Part shown: piece by piece, positions 34,600-42,269 of the stretch
Position numbering within the stretch: the first letter of the stretch is position 1
How the letters are laid out: the number at the start of each line of letters is the position of its first letter
Source: an uncultured Selenomonadales bacterium
GTDB lineage: Bacteria > Bacillota > Negativicutes > Selenomonadales > Selenomonadaceae
Reading direction: 5' to 3'
Assembly (NCBI GenBank): GCA_937877565.1
Contig: CALFJB010000030.1
Location: 1 to 64,000, forward strand
Length of the DNA: 64,000 nucleotides
Notes under the pieces: generated by a model
The model's database searches: none
Told to the model about the DNA's origin: nothing
The model's input: the letters and a program-made list of their open reading frames with translations, nothing else
Translations under genes and position numbers: made by a program

Positions 34600-34719
34600 T
34601 TTCTAGTAGACGCAACCCCCAAAGCCTCGTTTGCAACTTTAGAGGTCTTGGGGGTTTTTTGCGCCTTGTGATAGCTATGGATTTACTGCTTGATTGTGAA
34701 TTGTCTATTTATATTTCAC
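34600..34719 (-). ncRNA. Candidate antitoxin RNA, convergent to the toxin-like gene
   Basis: On the reverse strand, TTGCAA (34749-34754), 17 bases and TAATAT (34726-34731) form a promoter that would start RNA near 34719. The RNA would cross the repeat at 34668-34695, complementary to the toxin mRNA start region at 34476-34504, and then enter the shared hairpin. Predicted only; the 3' end is a guess. Confidence 0.45.
34614..34660 (+). terminator. Strong terminator of the small toxin-like gene
   Basis: AACCCCCAA (34614-34622) pairs with TTGGGGGTT (34648-34656), extended by CTC/GAG inside, and is followed by six T. It may also serve a convergent antisense RNA, although that side lacks a long T-run. 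Confidence 0.85.
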
Positions 34720-34774
34720 GACAAAATATTAACACTTAGAAAAGTTTTTTGCAAGTATAAAAATTTTTCAAAAT

Positions 34775-35221
34775 TTATTTAACGTCAATTAAAATTTTCG
34801 TACCGGCGGGAAATTTTTCATACAGTTTAAATTCTTGTCCGTTCAAAGTAACAGTTAAATTTGTACCAACGCCCGTTCGCAGTTGCAAATTTTTAAAGCG
34901 GCGGTTCATATCGTCCATTATAAACCAATCGCCATCACGATAAAATTTGCCGTCACTTTCCATAAACGGCAAGCCCACGCCTTGAGATTTATATTTTGTC
35001 CGTAGCAAAATAAAATTTTCGCCGTCAAATTCAAGCTCCTCAATCACGGGCGTTTTTTGCACCGAGTGAATGAAATTTATTACAAGCGGCGTACCTTTTA
35101 CGGCGGCAACGCTTGTAATAATTTCAGTTGAGTTGCCTGTTTCGACGGCGATATAAATTTTTTCTTCAGTAAATTTAAAAATTATTAAAACTAAAATTAT
35201 TGCGATTAAAAATTTTTGCAT
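34775..35221 (-). CDS. DUF1850 domain protein
   Basis: A 148-residue protein with an N-terminal membrane anchor or signal (residues 3-17, FLIAIILVLIIFKF). The DUF1850 pattern is visible: PLVINFIHSVQKTPVIEELEFDGENFILLRTKYKSQGVGLPF near residues 45-87, then a C-terminal NGQEFKLYEKFPAGTKILI. Members are often encoded next to TRAP transporter genes; none is present here. It follows the VanW gene by two bases and so is probably co-transcribed with it; the pairing has no obvious meaning to me. Confidence 0.75.
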   Translation of the reverse strand: MQKFLIAIILVLIIFKFTEEKIYIAVETGNSTEIITSVAAVKGTPLVINFIHSVQKTPVIEELEFDGENFILLRTKYKSQGVGLPFMESDGKFYRDGDWFIMDDMNRRFKNLQLRTGVGTNLTVTLNGQEFKLYEKFPAGTKILIDVK

Positions 35222-35223
35222 TG

Positions 35224-36498
35224 TTAGTCTTCAAAATCTTTTGGGCTGTAATATTTGTCAGTGTGCAAATACTCTTCTTGTACAACCTGCCCGTTATTGT
35301 AGTAGACGCGGTAAACAGTAGGATTCATACCATCGCCGCCCGTTTCAATGGCGATTGTATTTCCGTTCAAGTCCGCGCTTGTACCCAAAACGCAAATTGT
35401 TACTGCCGAGCCGCTTGCAAAAGTTTTCAGATAAACGGGATGATTATAATCGTTGCGAAATTTAAAATCTATTGAACCGTCAGCAACGGTTGCATCTCTA
35501 CCTGAACCAACATAACTTGACGGGAAATAATGAGGCGTTCTTTCAGTTGGAGTAAGCCCCGCCAAAAGTATAGCGTTGTACAAAGTTGAGCTTACTTGAC
35601 AAACGCCGCCGCCTACGCCGTCTTCAGTTTTGCCGTTGACGATAACCGGCGCGTTATAATATCCTGCCGAATAAGTGCGCGGACCAACTGTATCATTAAA
35701 AGAAAATACCCAGCCGGTTTTTACAATTTTGTCAGAAAGTGCGCTTGACGCAAGCCAAATATTATAGCCGCGATTGCCGGGATAATAATAAGTTGTATAT
35801 TCGCCAATTACAGAATCAATCTGCGCGATGTCTTCGGTTGTAATGAACGGCTGAATTTCTTCCGGCTCCAGTTGAATTGCGCCATTTAAACTTAAATTTG
35901 TAAGCGGATCTTTCAAAGATTCAGCTAATTTATCTTGGTCAAGTTTCTTGCCAATGACGCCGGGAATTTTTTCAATTTCATCACCATTCAAATTTACAAC
36001 GGCGTTTGCAGGTTGAGTATCGATTTTTTCTGCAATTTCGGCGATTTTTTGATTTAAAAGATTTTCGTTAAAATTCGCAGTCAAAGAAATTTGCGGCTTA
36101 GTTGTCATTGCTTTAAACTGTCTGCTAAGATTTTCCAAAAAAGTACCGCCGCGCCCGTAACTTTGCGCCTCTGTAACAGCTTTATCAATTTGAGGCGTCC
36201 ATCCAATTTCAGTTGGATTTATGGTAAATTGTTCTTCGCCGTAGTTAAAAATTAACGGCTGAATTTTTTTATCGGCTTCAGCTTGCAGGAAATTTTTTGC
36301 GGCAACGTCATTCATACCGGCAAGCGGTACTCCTTCAAAGTTTACGCCGGAAACAATTTTATCGCTGTCGGCGATTGAATCAGAAATCGCCGCCGTTGTG
36401 ACGCCCGCCGCCACTAAGATTGTTGATACTATAATTGGGATTTTATTTGCTAAAAATAATTCCTTCCAGTCTCGATTTTCCGCGTTTAGAATTTGCAT
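35224..36498 (-). CDS. VanW family protein with peptidoglycan-binding-like repeats
   Basis: A 424-residue membrane-anchored, extracytoplasmic protein. One helix at residues 19-38 (IPIIVSTILVAAGVTTAAIS) is followed by two YoaR-like PG_binding_4 domains (FEGVPLAGMNDVAAKNFLQ.., NLNGDEIEKIPGVIGKKLD..) and a VanW domain from about 265: GWVFSFNDTVGPRTYSAGY, GKTEDGVGGGVCQVSSTLYNAILLAGL, HYFPSSYVGSGRDATVADGSIDFKF. VanW proteins occur in vancomycin-resistance loci and in cell-wall contexts, but their activity is unproven. No van genes are nearby. Confidence 0.9.
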   Translation of the reverse strand: MQILNAENRDWKELFLANKIPIIVSTILVAAGVTTAAISDSIADSDKIVSGVNFEGVPLAGMNDVAAKNFLQAEADKKIQPLIFNYGEEQFTINPTEIGWTPQIDKAVTEAQSYGRGGTFLENLSRQFKAMTTKPQISLTANFNENLLNQKIAEIAEKIDTQPANAVVNLNGDEIEKIPGVIGKKLDQDKLAESLKDPLTNLSLNGAIQLEPEEIQPFITTEDIAQIDSVIGEYTTYYYPGNRGYNIWLASSALSDKIVKTGWVFSFNDTVGPRTYSAGYYNAPVIVNGKTEDGVGGGVCQVSSTLYNAILLAGLTPTERTPHYFPSSYVGSGRDATVADGSIDFKFRNDYNHPVYLKTFASGSAVTICVLGTSADLNGNTIAIETGGDGMNPTVYRVYYNNGQVVQEEYLHTDKYYSPKDFED

Positions 36499-36634
36499 AT
36501 TAAAACGCTCCTTTAAAAATTTTACAGATAAATTTCATAATGTTTATTGTACATTACGCCAAATATAAAAAAAATCCTTTTGAATTTTAGCAGAATGGTT
36601 TATTATAGTCAAAAATTTTAGCGTGGTGGTTGAT

Positions 36635-37360
36635 ATGAAAACTGCGATAATAACGGGCGGTACTTCAGGGATTGGACTTGCGACGGTGAAAATTTTTCTT
36701 GCCGAAAATTATAATTGCGTTTTGGTCGGGCGGAGTTTGGCAAAATTTGAAAAAATTAAATCCGGACTCAATGGAAAATTTGAATTTATTTCCGGCGATA
36801 TTAAAAGAGTTTACGACTGCCGAAAAATTGTTACAAAGGCGGTTGAAATTTTTGGCGGCGTCGATGTTTTGATAAACTGCGCGGGAATTTACAGCGAAGG
36901 CGCAATTACCAAAGTTACCGAAAAAGAATTTGAAGAAATTTTTAATACGAACGTCAAGGGTACTTTTTTCATGAGTCGTGAAGTTACGAACGAAATTATT
37001 AAACGGCGCGGCACGATTGTTAATGTGGCAAGTGATGCCGGAATTAAGGGAAATTATTTTTGCAGTTTGTATGCGGCAAGCAAAGGCGCGGTTGTAGCTT
37101 TTACAAAGTCATTGGCGTTGGAATTGGCAAATTTTGGCGTCCGTGTGAATTGCGTTGCACCTGCTGATATTTTGACGCCGCTAACTTTAAACCAATTAAA
37201 AAATTCCGGCGAAAGTGTTGCAGATTTATCAAAAATTTATCCCGTCGGAAGAATCGGCAAGCCGGAAGAAGTTGCAGAGGCGATTTATTTTTTGGCAAGC
37301 GAAAAGGCAAGTTTTATCACGGGCGCAATTTTAAATATTGATGGCGGCTTAACTGCTTAA
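36635..37360 (+). CDS. Short-chain dehydrogenase/reductase
   Basis: A 241-residue classical SDR. The cofactor motif TGGTSGIGLA is at 6-15, NCAGIYSEG near 86-94, and the catalytic Ser (VNVASDAG) and YAASKGA (Tyr, Lys) follow in the usual spacing, with the C-terminal FITGAILNIDGGLT of FabG-like enzymes. The substrate is not evident; it may be a 3-ketoacyl-ACP reductase or a sugar/alcohol dehydrogenase. I start at the ATG at 36635; two GTG codons upstream are in frame. It stands alone, divergent from the VanW gene. Confidence 0.9.
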   Translation: MKTAIITGGTSGIGLATVKIFLAENYNCVLVGRSLAKFEKIKSGLNGKFEFISGDIKRVYDCRKIVTKAVEIFGGVDVLINCAGIYSEGAITKVTEKEFEEIFNTNVKGTFFMSREVTNEIIKRRGTIVNVASDAGIKGNYFCSLYAASKGAVVAFTKSLALELANFGVRVNCVAPADILTPLTLNQLKNSGESVADLSKIYPVGRIGKPEEVAEAIYFLASEKASFITGAILNIDGGLTA

Positions 37361-37675
37361 AACTTTTGCAAATAAAATCGCCACTGATTTTAAAATTTGA
37401 CAAAGTTTGTAAGAAAAACGGCGGTCACGGACGACCGCCGCCGCCGGTTAATCACGTGATGTGATTATCGGCGGAATTTTTCTTTCTTTGCAAGGCGTTT
37501 CTTTCTTTTTTTCAAAATGAAAGAAATGCCGTTTTAAAAATAAACGAAAATTAAATTTTAGAATAAATTTATAAATTCTTTGCAAAAAAATAATTATCCA
37601 ACACTACATAAATCAATTTTCAGGATTTATTTTAAATTTAAAAAAACATAAAGATATCTAATTGTTGACATCGGC
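37361..37675. other. Gene-free gap holding repeat copy B
   Basis: Only the multi-hairpin element (37411-37531) is recognisable; the remaining 140 bases are AT-rich with no frame or clear signal. Confidence 0.6.
37411..37531. repeat. Dispersed multi-hairpin element, copy B
   Basis: Hairpin 1 (GGCGGTC-acggac-GACCGCC, 37420-37439), hairpin 2 (CCGCCG..AATCAC-gtgat-GTGATT..CGGCGG, 37441-37474) and a third stem GGCGTTTCTTTC / GAAAGAAATGCC (37494-37530). Same layout as copy A at 23112-23302, which carries an insertion in the third stem. Confidence 0.75.
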
Positions 37676-38557
37676 TTAACTGCTTGAATAAAGTTTTTTC
37701 ATTTCGTTCAGCAATAATTCAGCGGCGGGCGTAAACTTTTGGGATTTTCGCCAAATAAAACTCAATTCAGATTTTAATTCTGGATAAAGCGGGCGAAAAC
37801 AAATTTTGCTGCTTGCGTCGGTATTCGCCAATTTGTCAAAACTTATTGCGTAGCCTAAACCTTCGGCAACCATAACGGCGGCATTGTAAAGTAAATTGTA
37901 TGTCACGGGAACATTTAATTTTTCAAGTTCCTTGCCGAACCATTGCAAATATTCGCCGTTCATTGCCTCCCGTGAAAGTATCAGCGGCAAGTCGCGCAGG
38001 TCTTCAACAGTTATTTTTTCTTTCTGCGCTAACGGACTATCCTTCAACATTATAACGCCCCAAATATCAGGAGACGGCAATTTTATAAAATCGTACTTCG
38101 CCACGTCAACATTTTGCACGGTGACAGAAAAATCTAAAAGCCCCGTTTCAAGTCTGTAATATAAATCTTCGCCGTTGCCGCTGTAAATGTGGCAGTTGAT
38201 ATTTGGATAATTCGCACAAATATTTTTTATGGCGCGTGCAAGATATTTGATTGAATCAGATTCCGCGCAACCAATGCGAATATCGCCCGCAATTTCGTTT
38301 TTCAGCGTTTCAAATTCCATTTTAGTTTTGTGTACCATTTCCAAAATATCTTCTGCGCGGCGTTTAAAAATTTGTCCTTCGGTCGTCAATTCAATTTGAT
38401 AAATACTGCGCCTAAAAAGTTTTGTACCAAGTTCATCTTCCAACATTTTTAATTGTTTTGAAATTGCCGGTTGGCTTACGTGCAATTTTTCAGCGGCTCT
38501 TGAAATATTTTTTTCCCTTGCCGCCTCTACAAAATATTCTAAAATTCTAATTTCCAT
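37676..38557 (-). CDS. LysR family transcriptional regulator
   Basis: A 293-residue LysR regulator. The N-terminal winged helix-turn-helix is EIRILEYFVEAAREKNISRAAEKLHVSQPAISKQLKMLEDELGTKLFRR (residues 2-50); the rest is the periplasmic-binding-like effector domain (IAGDIRIGCAESDSIKYLARAIKNI...). It is transcribed away from the secreted hydrolase gene across a 125-base gap with an inverted repeat, the usual arrangement for a LysR protein controlling its neighbour. The effector is unknown. Confidence 0.93.
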   Translation of the reverse strand: MEIRILEYFVEAAREKNISRAAEKLHVSQPAISKQLKMLEDELGTKLFRRSIYQIELTTEGQIFKRRAEDILEMVHKTKMEFETLKNEIAGDIRIGCAESDSIKYLARAIKNICANYPNINCHIYSGNGEDLYYRLETGLLDFSVTVQNVDVAKYDFIKLPSPDIWGVIMLKDSPLAQKEKITVEDLRDLPLILSREAMNGEYLQWFGKELEKLNVPVTYNLLYNAAVMVAEGLGYAISFDKLANTDASSKICFRPLYPELKSELSFIWRKSQKFTPAAELLLNEMKKLYSSS

Positions 38558-38576
38558 TTCAGCACCTCGCCTGATT

Positions 38577-38630
38577 ATATCAAATATAACTCAAACTTTA
38601 AAACGGTTATAATTTTTATGTATTTGATAT
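38577..38630. promoter_or_regulatory. Paired LysR-operator half sites
   Basis: ATATCAAATA (38577-38586) and TATTTGATAT (38621-38630) are perfect inverted copies spaced by 34 bases, between the divergent LysR and hydrolase genes. Probable sites for the adjacent regulator. Confidence 0.65.
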
Positions 38631-38682
38631 TTTTCAGTTTTGACGCTATGATTTTATTATAAAAGTTCGTGAGGTGTTGAAA

Positions 38683-39819
38683 ATGTTCAAACTCAAAAAA
38701 ACTGTAGCATTAGCGGCGGCGATTCTTGCAGGAATGATGACTTTTGGCAGTGCAGATAATGTTTCTGCCGCAGAAAATACAGCCAAAGGTGATGCAAGCG
38801 TGATTAAAGTTGAAAAATTGAAACTTGAAAAAAATTGGGATAAAGTTTTTGCGAAAAGCGATAAAGTCAACCATCAGAAAGTTACTTTTGTAAATCGCTA
38901 CGGAATTACTTTGGCAGCTGATATGTACACGCCGAAAAATTACACGGGCAAACTTCCCGCGCTTGCAGTAAGCGGACCTTTTGGCGCAGTTAAGGAACAA
39001 TCAAGCGGCTTGTATGCTCAAGAAATGGCTGAACGCGGTTTTTTGACAATCGCCTTTGATCCTTCATTTACCGGCGAAAGTGGCGGTTATCCTCGTTTTA
39101 TGGCGTCACCTGATATAAACGTTGAAGATTTTAGCGCGGCAGTTGATTTTCTTTCAGTTCAAGATAATGTTGACGCTGACAAAATTGGAATTATCGGAAT
39201 TTGCGGCTGGGGAGGATTTTCACTTAGCGCGGCGGCGATTGATACAAGAATTAAAGCAACCGTTGCAATGACAATGTACGATATTAGCCGCAATGCTGCC
39301 AACGGTTATTTTGACTACGAAAAGGACGAAGAAACTTTAAAGCGGGAACGTCAGCAACAAAGAATCAATTTGAATAATCAGCGCACGGCAGATTACAAAG
39401 CCGGAAAATACACTCGCGCAGGTGGTGTTGTCGAAGACCCCTCAAATTTTCCGCAATTCGTCAAAGATTATTACGACTATTACAAAACTGAACGCGGTTA
39501 TCATAAACGTTCATTAAATTCAAATGACGGCTGGAATAAAACCGGCGTACTTTCATTTGTAAACTTCCCGCTCCTCACTTACAGCAATGAAATTGAAAAT
39601 CCCGTGCTGATAATTCACGGCGAAAAAGCGCACAGCAGATATTTTTCTGAAACTGCCTTTGAAAATATGACGGGCGTTAAACCTTCCGGCTTTGACACGG
39701 TTGCAGGAAATAAAGAATTGCTGATAATTCCGAACGCTAACCACATTGATTTATATGATAACAAAAATGCAATTCCATTTAATAAAATTGAAAAATTCTT
39801 CAAAGACAATCTGAAATAA
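38683..39819 (+). CDS. Secreted alpha/beta hydrolase with a Cys nucleophile elbow
   Basis: A 378-residue exported protein. The signal peptide is MFKLKKTVALAAAILAGMMTFGSADNVSAAE. The hydrolase fold shows KVTFVNRYGITLAADMYTPKNY, FDPSFTGESGG and a nucleophile elbow GICGWGG with Cys174 where serine is usual, then VLIIHGEKAHSRYFSE and PNANHIDLYD with the catalytic His. Cys at this place is typical of dienelactone hydrolase-like and YcjY-type proteins. Start ATG 38683 follows GTGAGG by eight bases. Neighbouring LysR and the inverted repeat point to inducible expression. The substrate is unknown. Confidence 0.85.
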   Translation: MFKLKKTVALAAAILAGMMTFGSADNVSAAENTAKGDASVIKVEKLKLEKNWDKVFAKSDKVNHQKVTFVNRYGITLAADMYTPKNYTGKLPALAVSGPFGAVKEQSSGLYAQEMAERGFLTIAFDPSFTGESGGYPRFMASPDINVEDFSAAVDFLSVQDNVDADKIGIIGICGWGGFSLSAAAIDTRIKATVAMTMYDISRNAANGYFDYEKDEETLKRERQQQRINLNNQRTADYKAGKYTRAGGVVEDPSNFPQFVKDYYDYYKTERGYHKRSLNSNDGWNKTGVLSFVNFPLLTYSNEIENPVLIIHGEKAHSRYFSETAFENMTGVKPSGFDTVAGNKELLIIPNANHIDLYDNKNAIPFNKIEKFFKDNLK

Positions 39820-39831
39820 AATTTCAACCTT

Positions 39832-39858
39832 GCCTGCCAAAATGTAGCGGGCTTTTTT
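39832..39858 (+). terminator. Terminator of the hydrolase gene
   Basis: GCCTGC (39832-39837) with GCGGGC (39847-39852) and a six-T run. Confidence 0.8.
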
Positions 39859-39865
39859 AGTGCAA

Positions 39866-39900
39866 TAAAAAAATTCCGGCAAGTTACTTTCAAGCCGGAA
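39866..39900 (-). terminator. Terminator for the reverse Sel1 operon region
   Basis: TTCCGGC (39874-39880) pairs with GCCGGAA (39894-39900); read in reverse it ends in a seven-T run. Confidence 0.7.
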
Positions 39901-39922
39901 AATTTCAGAAATTATAAACGCA

Positions 39923-40043
39923 CTATTTATTTTCGCTGTAAGTTAAAATAGTTTCATCCTGCGCGAAAGTTTCAGCATTGGTAATTTGAAGTGCGGAGAA
40001 ATTAAAATTTTCTTTAGTCTTGAATGTCAGAAAACAATTTAAC
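39923..40043 (-). pseudogene. C-terminal gene fragment, unrecognised
   Basis: A reverse frame of about 39 codons reads LNCFLTFKTKENFNFSALQI then TNAETFAQDETILTYSENK and a stop just before the hairpin terminator. It has no start codon and a stop codon directly upstream, so it looks like the tail of a lost gene. About 70 bases of AT-rich DNA with no signal separate it from the Sel1 gene. Confidence 0.35.
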
Positions 40044-40113
40044 TAGAGCTTTTAAAATATAAAGAGGAGGAAAATCATAGAGATTTTATTTTGTCGCCAA
40101 ATAATTTTTTGAT

Positions 40114-41322
40114 TTATTTATTGAAAGATTTATTCATATAAAGATTTTTTAAATACATTACCATTTCAATATATTTAAATTTACATTGAATGTACTCGCC
40201 ACTTTCAATAAATTTCAGACAAGGTTTCAAGTAATTTTCCCAAATACCGCAATAAATTTCTGCGGCGTCAAGACACATATTGATTTTAGCTACGATTTTT
40301 GGTGCGATAGAATAGTATTCGGCAATTAAAGATTTGCCGTCAGATTCATTAGCCAGCCAATTATCACGAAAATTTCTAAATGCAGTGAGTTCGTAGCAAT
40401 CATCGGGTTTACCAAAACTTTCACAAACCGCCGTTGTAATAAAACAACCACTGCTATTTTCCCAAGATTGAACAACAGATTGAGCTTGTTCACTTCCATT
40501 TTGAGCGGCTTTTCTGTACCAGTACCTGTAACCGTCGTTATCGCCGTAAGATTCCAAAGTTTTGGCAAGATTTATCATCGAAGGAACATGACCTGCCTCA
40601 GCGGCAATTTCAAAAAGTTTTTTTGCTTCAGCCCTATCAACAGCAATAACTCCGGGCATTCCATCATAGAATATGCAACCAAGATTGTTAATGGCGGTTA
40701 AATCTTCATTTTTTGCAGCTTCAAGGTAATATTGAATTGACAGTTTCTTTAAGTCTAGATCGTCGCTATTTTCTAATTTATAAGCTAATTCTGTCATTGA
40801 ATCGACATCTCCGGCATCTGCTGCCTTAACAAGCCATTCCATTCCCAATTCAAAATTTTTTATAACTCCATCGCCCTCAAAATACATATTTGCAACTTGA
40901 TGCATTGCAATAGGATACCCGCCTTCTGCAGCTTTTCTACACCATGAAAAAGCCAGTGCGGGATTTTCCTCTAAACCGCCTTTGCCCAAATAATAACAAC
41001 TTGCAAGATAAAGCATTGCCTTAGTATTGCCGAGATTAGCGGCTTGTCTAAACCATCTCAAGCCTTCATAAAAATTTTGTGCAGTGCCTTCGCCATCAAA
41101 ATAACATTCGCCTAAATTTACCATTCCGGAAACGCAACCTTTTTCTGCTGCCTGACGAAAAGCATCAAATGCACGATCATAATCTTTTACGTTATAAAAG
41201 CCAACTCCCAAAAAATTTAAAATTTCTGCATTATCTGTTGAATCTGAATCGCTTTCTTCTTTCTGCAAATTCTTAATGTCTTTCATTCCTTGAGTTAAAT
41301 TTTGCATTCGCTGTAAATCCAT
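40114..41322 (-). CDS. Sel1-repeat protein with CFI-box C-terminal region
   Basis: A 402-residue protein. Residues 35-285 are Sel1/TPR-like repeats (for example AFRQAAEKGCVSGMVNLGECYFDGEGTAQNFYEGLRWFRQAANLGNTKAM), scaffolds for protein contacts. Residues 293-322 (GCFITTAVC...LTAFRNFRD) match the CFI-box, a short C-terminal motif found on bacterial proteins of varied architecture, often in conflict or signalling loci. No signal peptide. It is last in a reverse run of three genes divergent from the kinase operon, 12 bases after the 299-residue gene. I infer it is part of the same island, as an adaptor. Confidence 0.85.
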   Translation of the reverse strand: MDLQRMQNLTQGMKDIKNLQKEESDSDSTDNAEILNFLGVGFYNVKDYDRAFDAFRQAAEKGCVSGMVNLGECYFDGEGTAQNFYEGLRWFRQAANLGNTKAMLYLASCYYLGKGGLEENPALAFSWCRKAAEGGYPIAMHQVANMYFEGDGVIKNFELGMEWLVKAADAGDVDSMTELAYKLENSDDLDLKKLSIQYYLEAAKNEDLTAINNLGCIFYDGMPGVIAVDRAEAKKLFEIAAEAGHVPSMINLAKTLESYGDNDGYRYWYRKAAQNGSEQAQSVVQSWENSSGCFITTAVCESFGKPDDCYELTAFRNFRDNWLANESDGKSLIAEYYSIAPKIVAKINMCLDAAEIYCGIWENYLKPCLKFIESGEYIQCKFKYIEMVMYLKNLYMNKSFNK

Positions 41323-41334
41323 AAAAAATCCCTC

Positions 41335-42234
41335 CTAATTAGAAAGTAAACGAAGTGTTTTATTTCCAATTTCCAAAGGTTGTTCCATTTCTACATTTAA
41401 AGATCCATCTTCGCAAATCATGGAAGTATCAATGATAATTTTAACTGTCTGGGCAATTTGCCAATTATAGAAAACAGCCGCCTTAGATTCAGCAGAATAA
41501 TAACGGTACGCGTAAGAATGAAAATTAACAACTTTTTGAAGTTGCGCAATGGAATCATCAAAATAACGATTGAGATTCAAAAGTAAGTAATTTATTTGTT
41601 TGCCGCGTTTCGTTATTGCGTTAAACAAAGTACAACTGTTTTTGCAACGTTCAGCATGACAACGCGCCTTATCTAATTTTGTAGCCGCTTTGTAAAATTC
41701 AGTCTCTGCTTCGTCTGCTTTTGAAGAACTATATAAAAGAACAGCAGGCAACGCCGGAATTGCCAACAAAGGATTTAAAATTGCTGCGCCGCCTAAAACT
41801 CCCATACTTATTAAAGAAAGATTCTCTGCAGTATCTACAGTTGTATTATTTGACAAAGCAAGGGCTGATTCTGAAATTTCTTTAACTTCTGCAAGCATTG
41901 TTTCTTTGAATCCGGCGTCTTCAAGTTCTCTCAATCCGCGCGTATCGCGATTAAGCTTTACATTTTTATAGAGTCCACTCATTATGTTGACAGTGGGGAT
42001 AATATTTTTAATCAGTATATCTTTTTTTGTTTTTCCAAGTTTCAGCAGAGAATGAGTCATTTCATTATGAGAATTTTCCAAATTACGATTAGCCTCGTTT
42101 AACATTTTTACAGCTTCAGTATTAAGTTCGTTTGCAGCTTCGGAATATGCTTCGGCTTTATTGATATTGTTGCCGAGTTTGTTCCCAATATACCAACTGG
42201 TACCAAAAATAATAATATCGTCAATACCAAACAT
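41335..42234 (-). CDS. Unknown helical protein with central hydrophobic segment (299 aa)
   Basis: Not recognised. The N-terminus has a short apolar stretch (MFGIDDIIIFGTSWYIGNKLG); residues 35-135 are predicted coiled coil (SEAANELNTEAVKMLNEANRNLENSH); residues 155-185 form a hydrophobic hairpin-like segment (ISMGVLGGAAILNPLLAIPALPAVLLYSS); then more amphipathic helix (ADEAETEFYKAATKLDKARCHAERCKNSC). It lies between the Sel1 gene and the 264-residue gene with short gaps and GGAGG sites, so it belongs to that operon. Helix - hydrophobic hairpin - helix proteins include pore-forming toxins and membrane-remodelling proteins; this is only a resemblance. Confidence 0.6.
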   Translation of the reverse strand: MFGIDDIIIFGTSWYIGNKLGNNINKAEAYSEAANELNTEAVKMLNEANRNLENSHNEMTHSLLKLGKTKKDILIKNIIPTVNIMSGLYKNVKLNRDTRGLRELEDAGFKETMLAEVKEISESALALSNNTTVDTAENLSLISMGVLGGAAILNPLLAIPALPAVLLYSSSKADEAETEFYKAATKLDKARCHAERCKNSCTLFNAITKRGKQINYLLLNLNRYFDDSIAQLQKVVNFHSYAYRYYSAESKAAVFYNWQIAQTVKIIIDTSMICEDGSLNVEMEQPLEIGNKTLRLLSN

Positions 42235-42269
42235 AAAAATCCGCCTCCTTCAAAAAAATACCATTTAGC

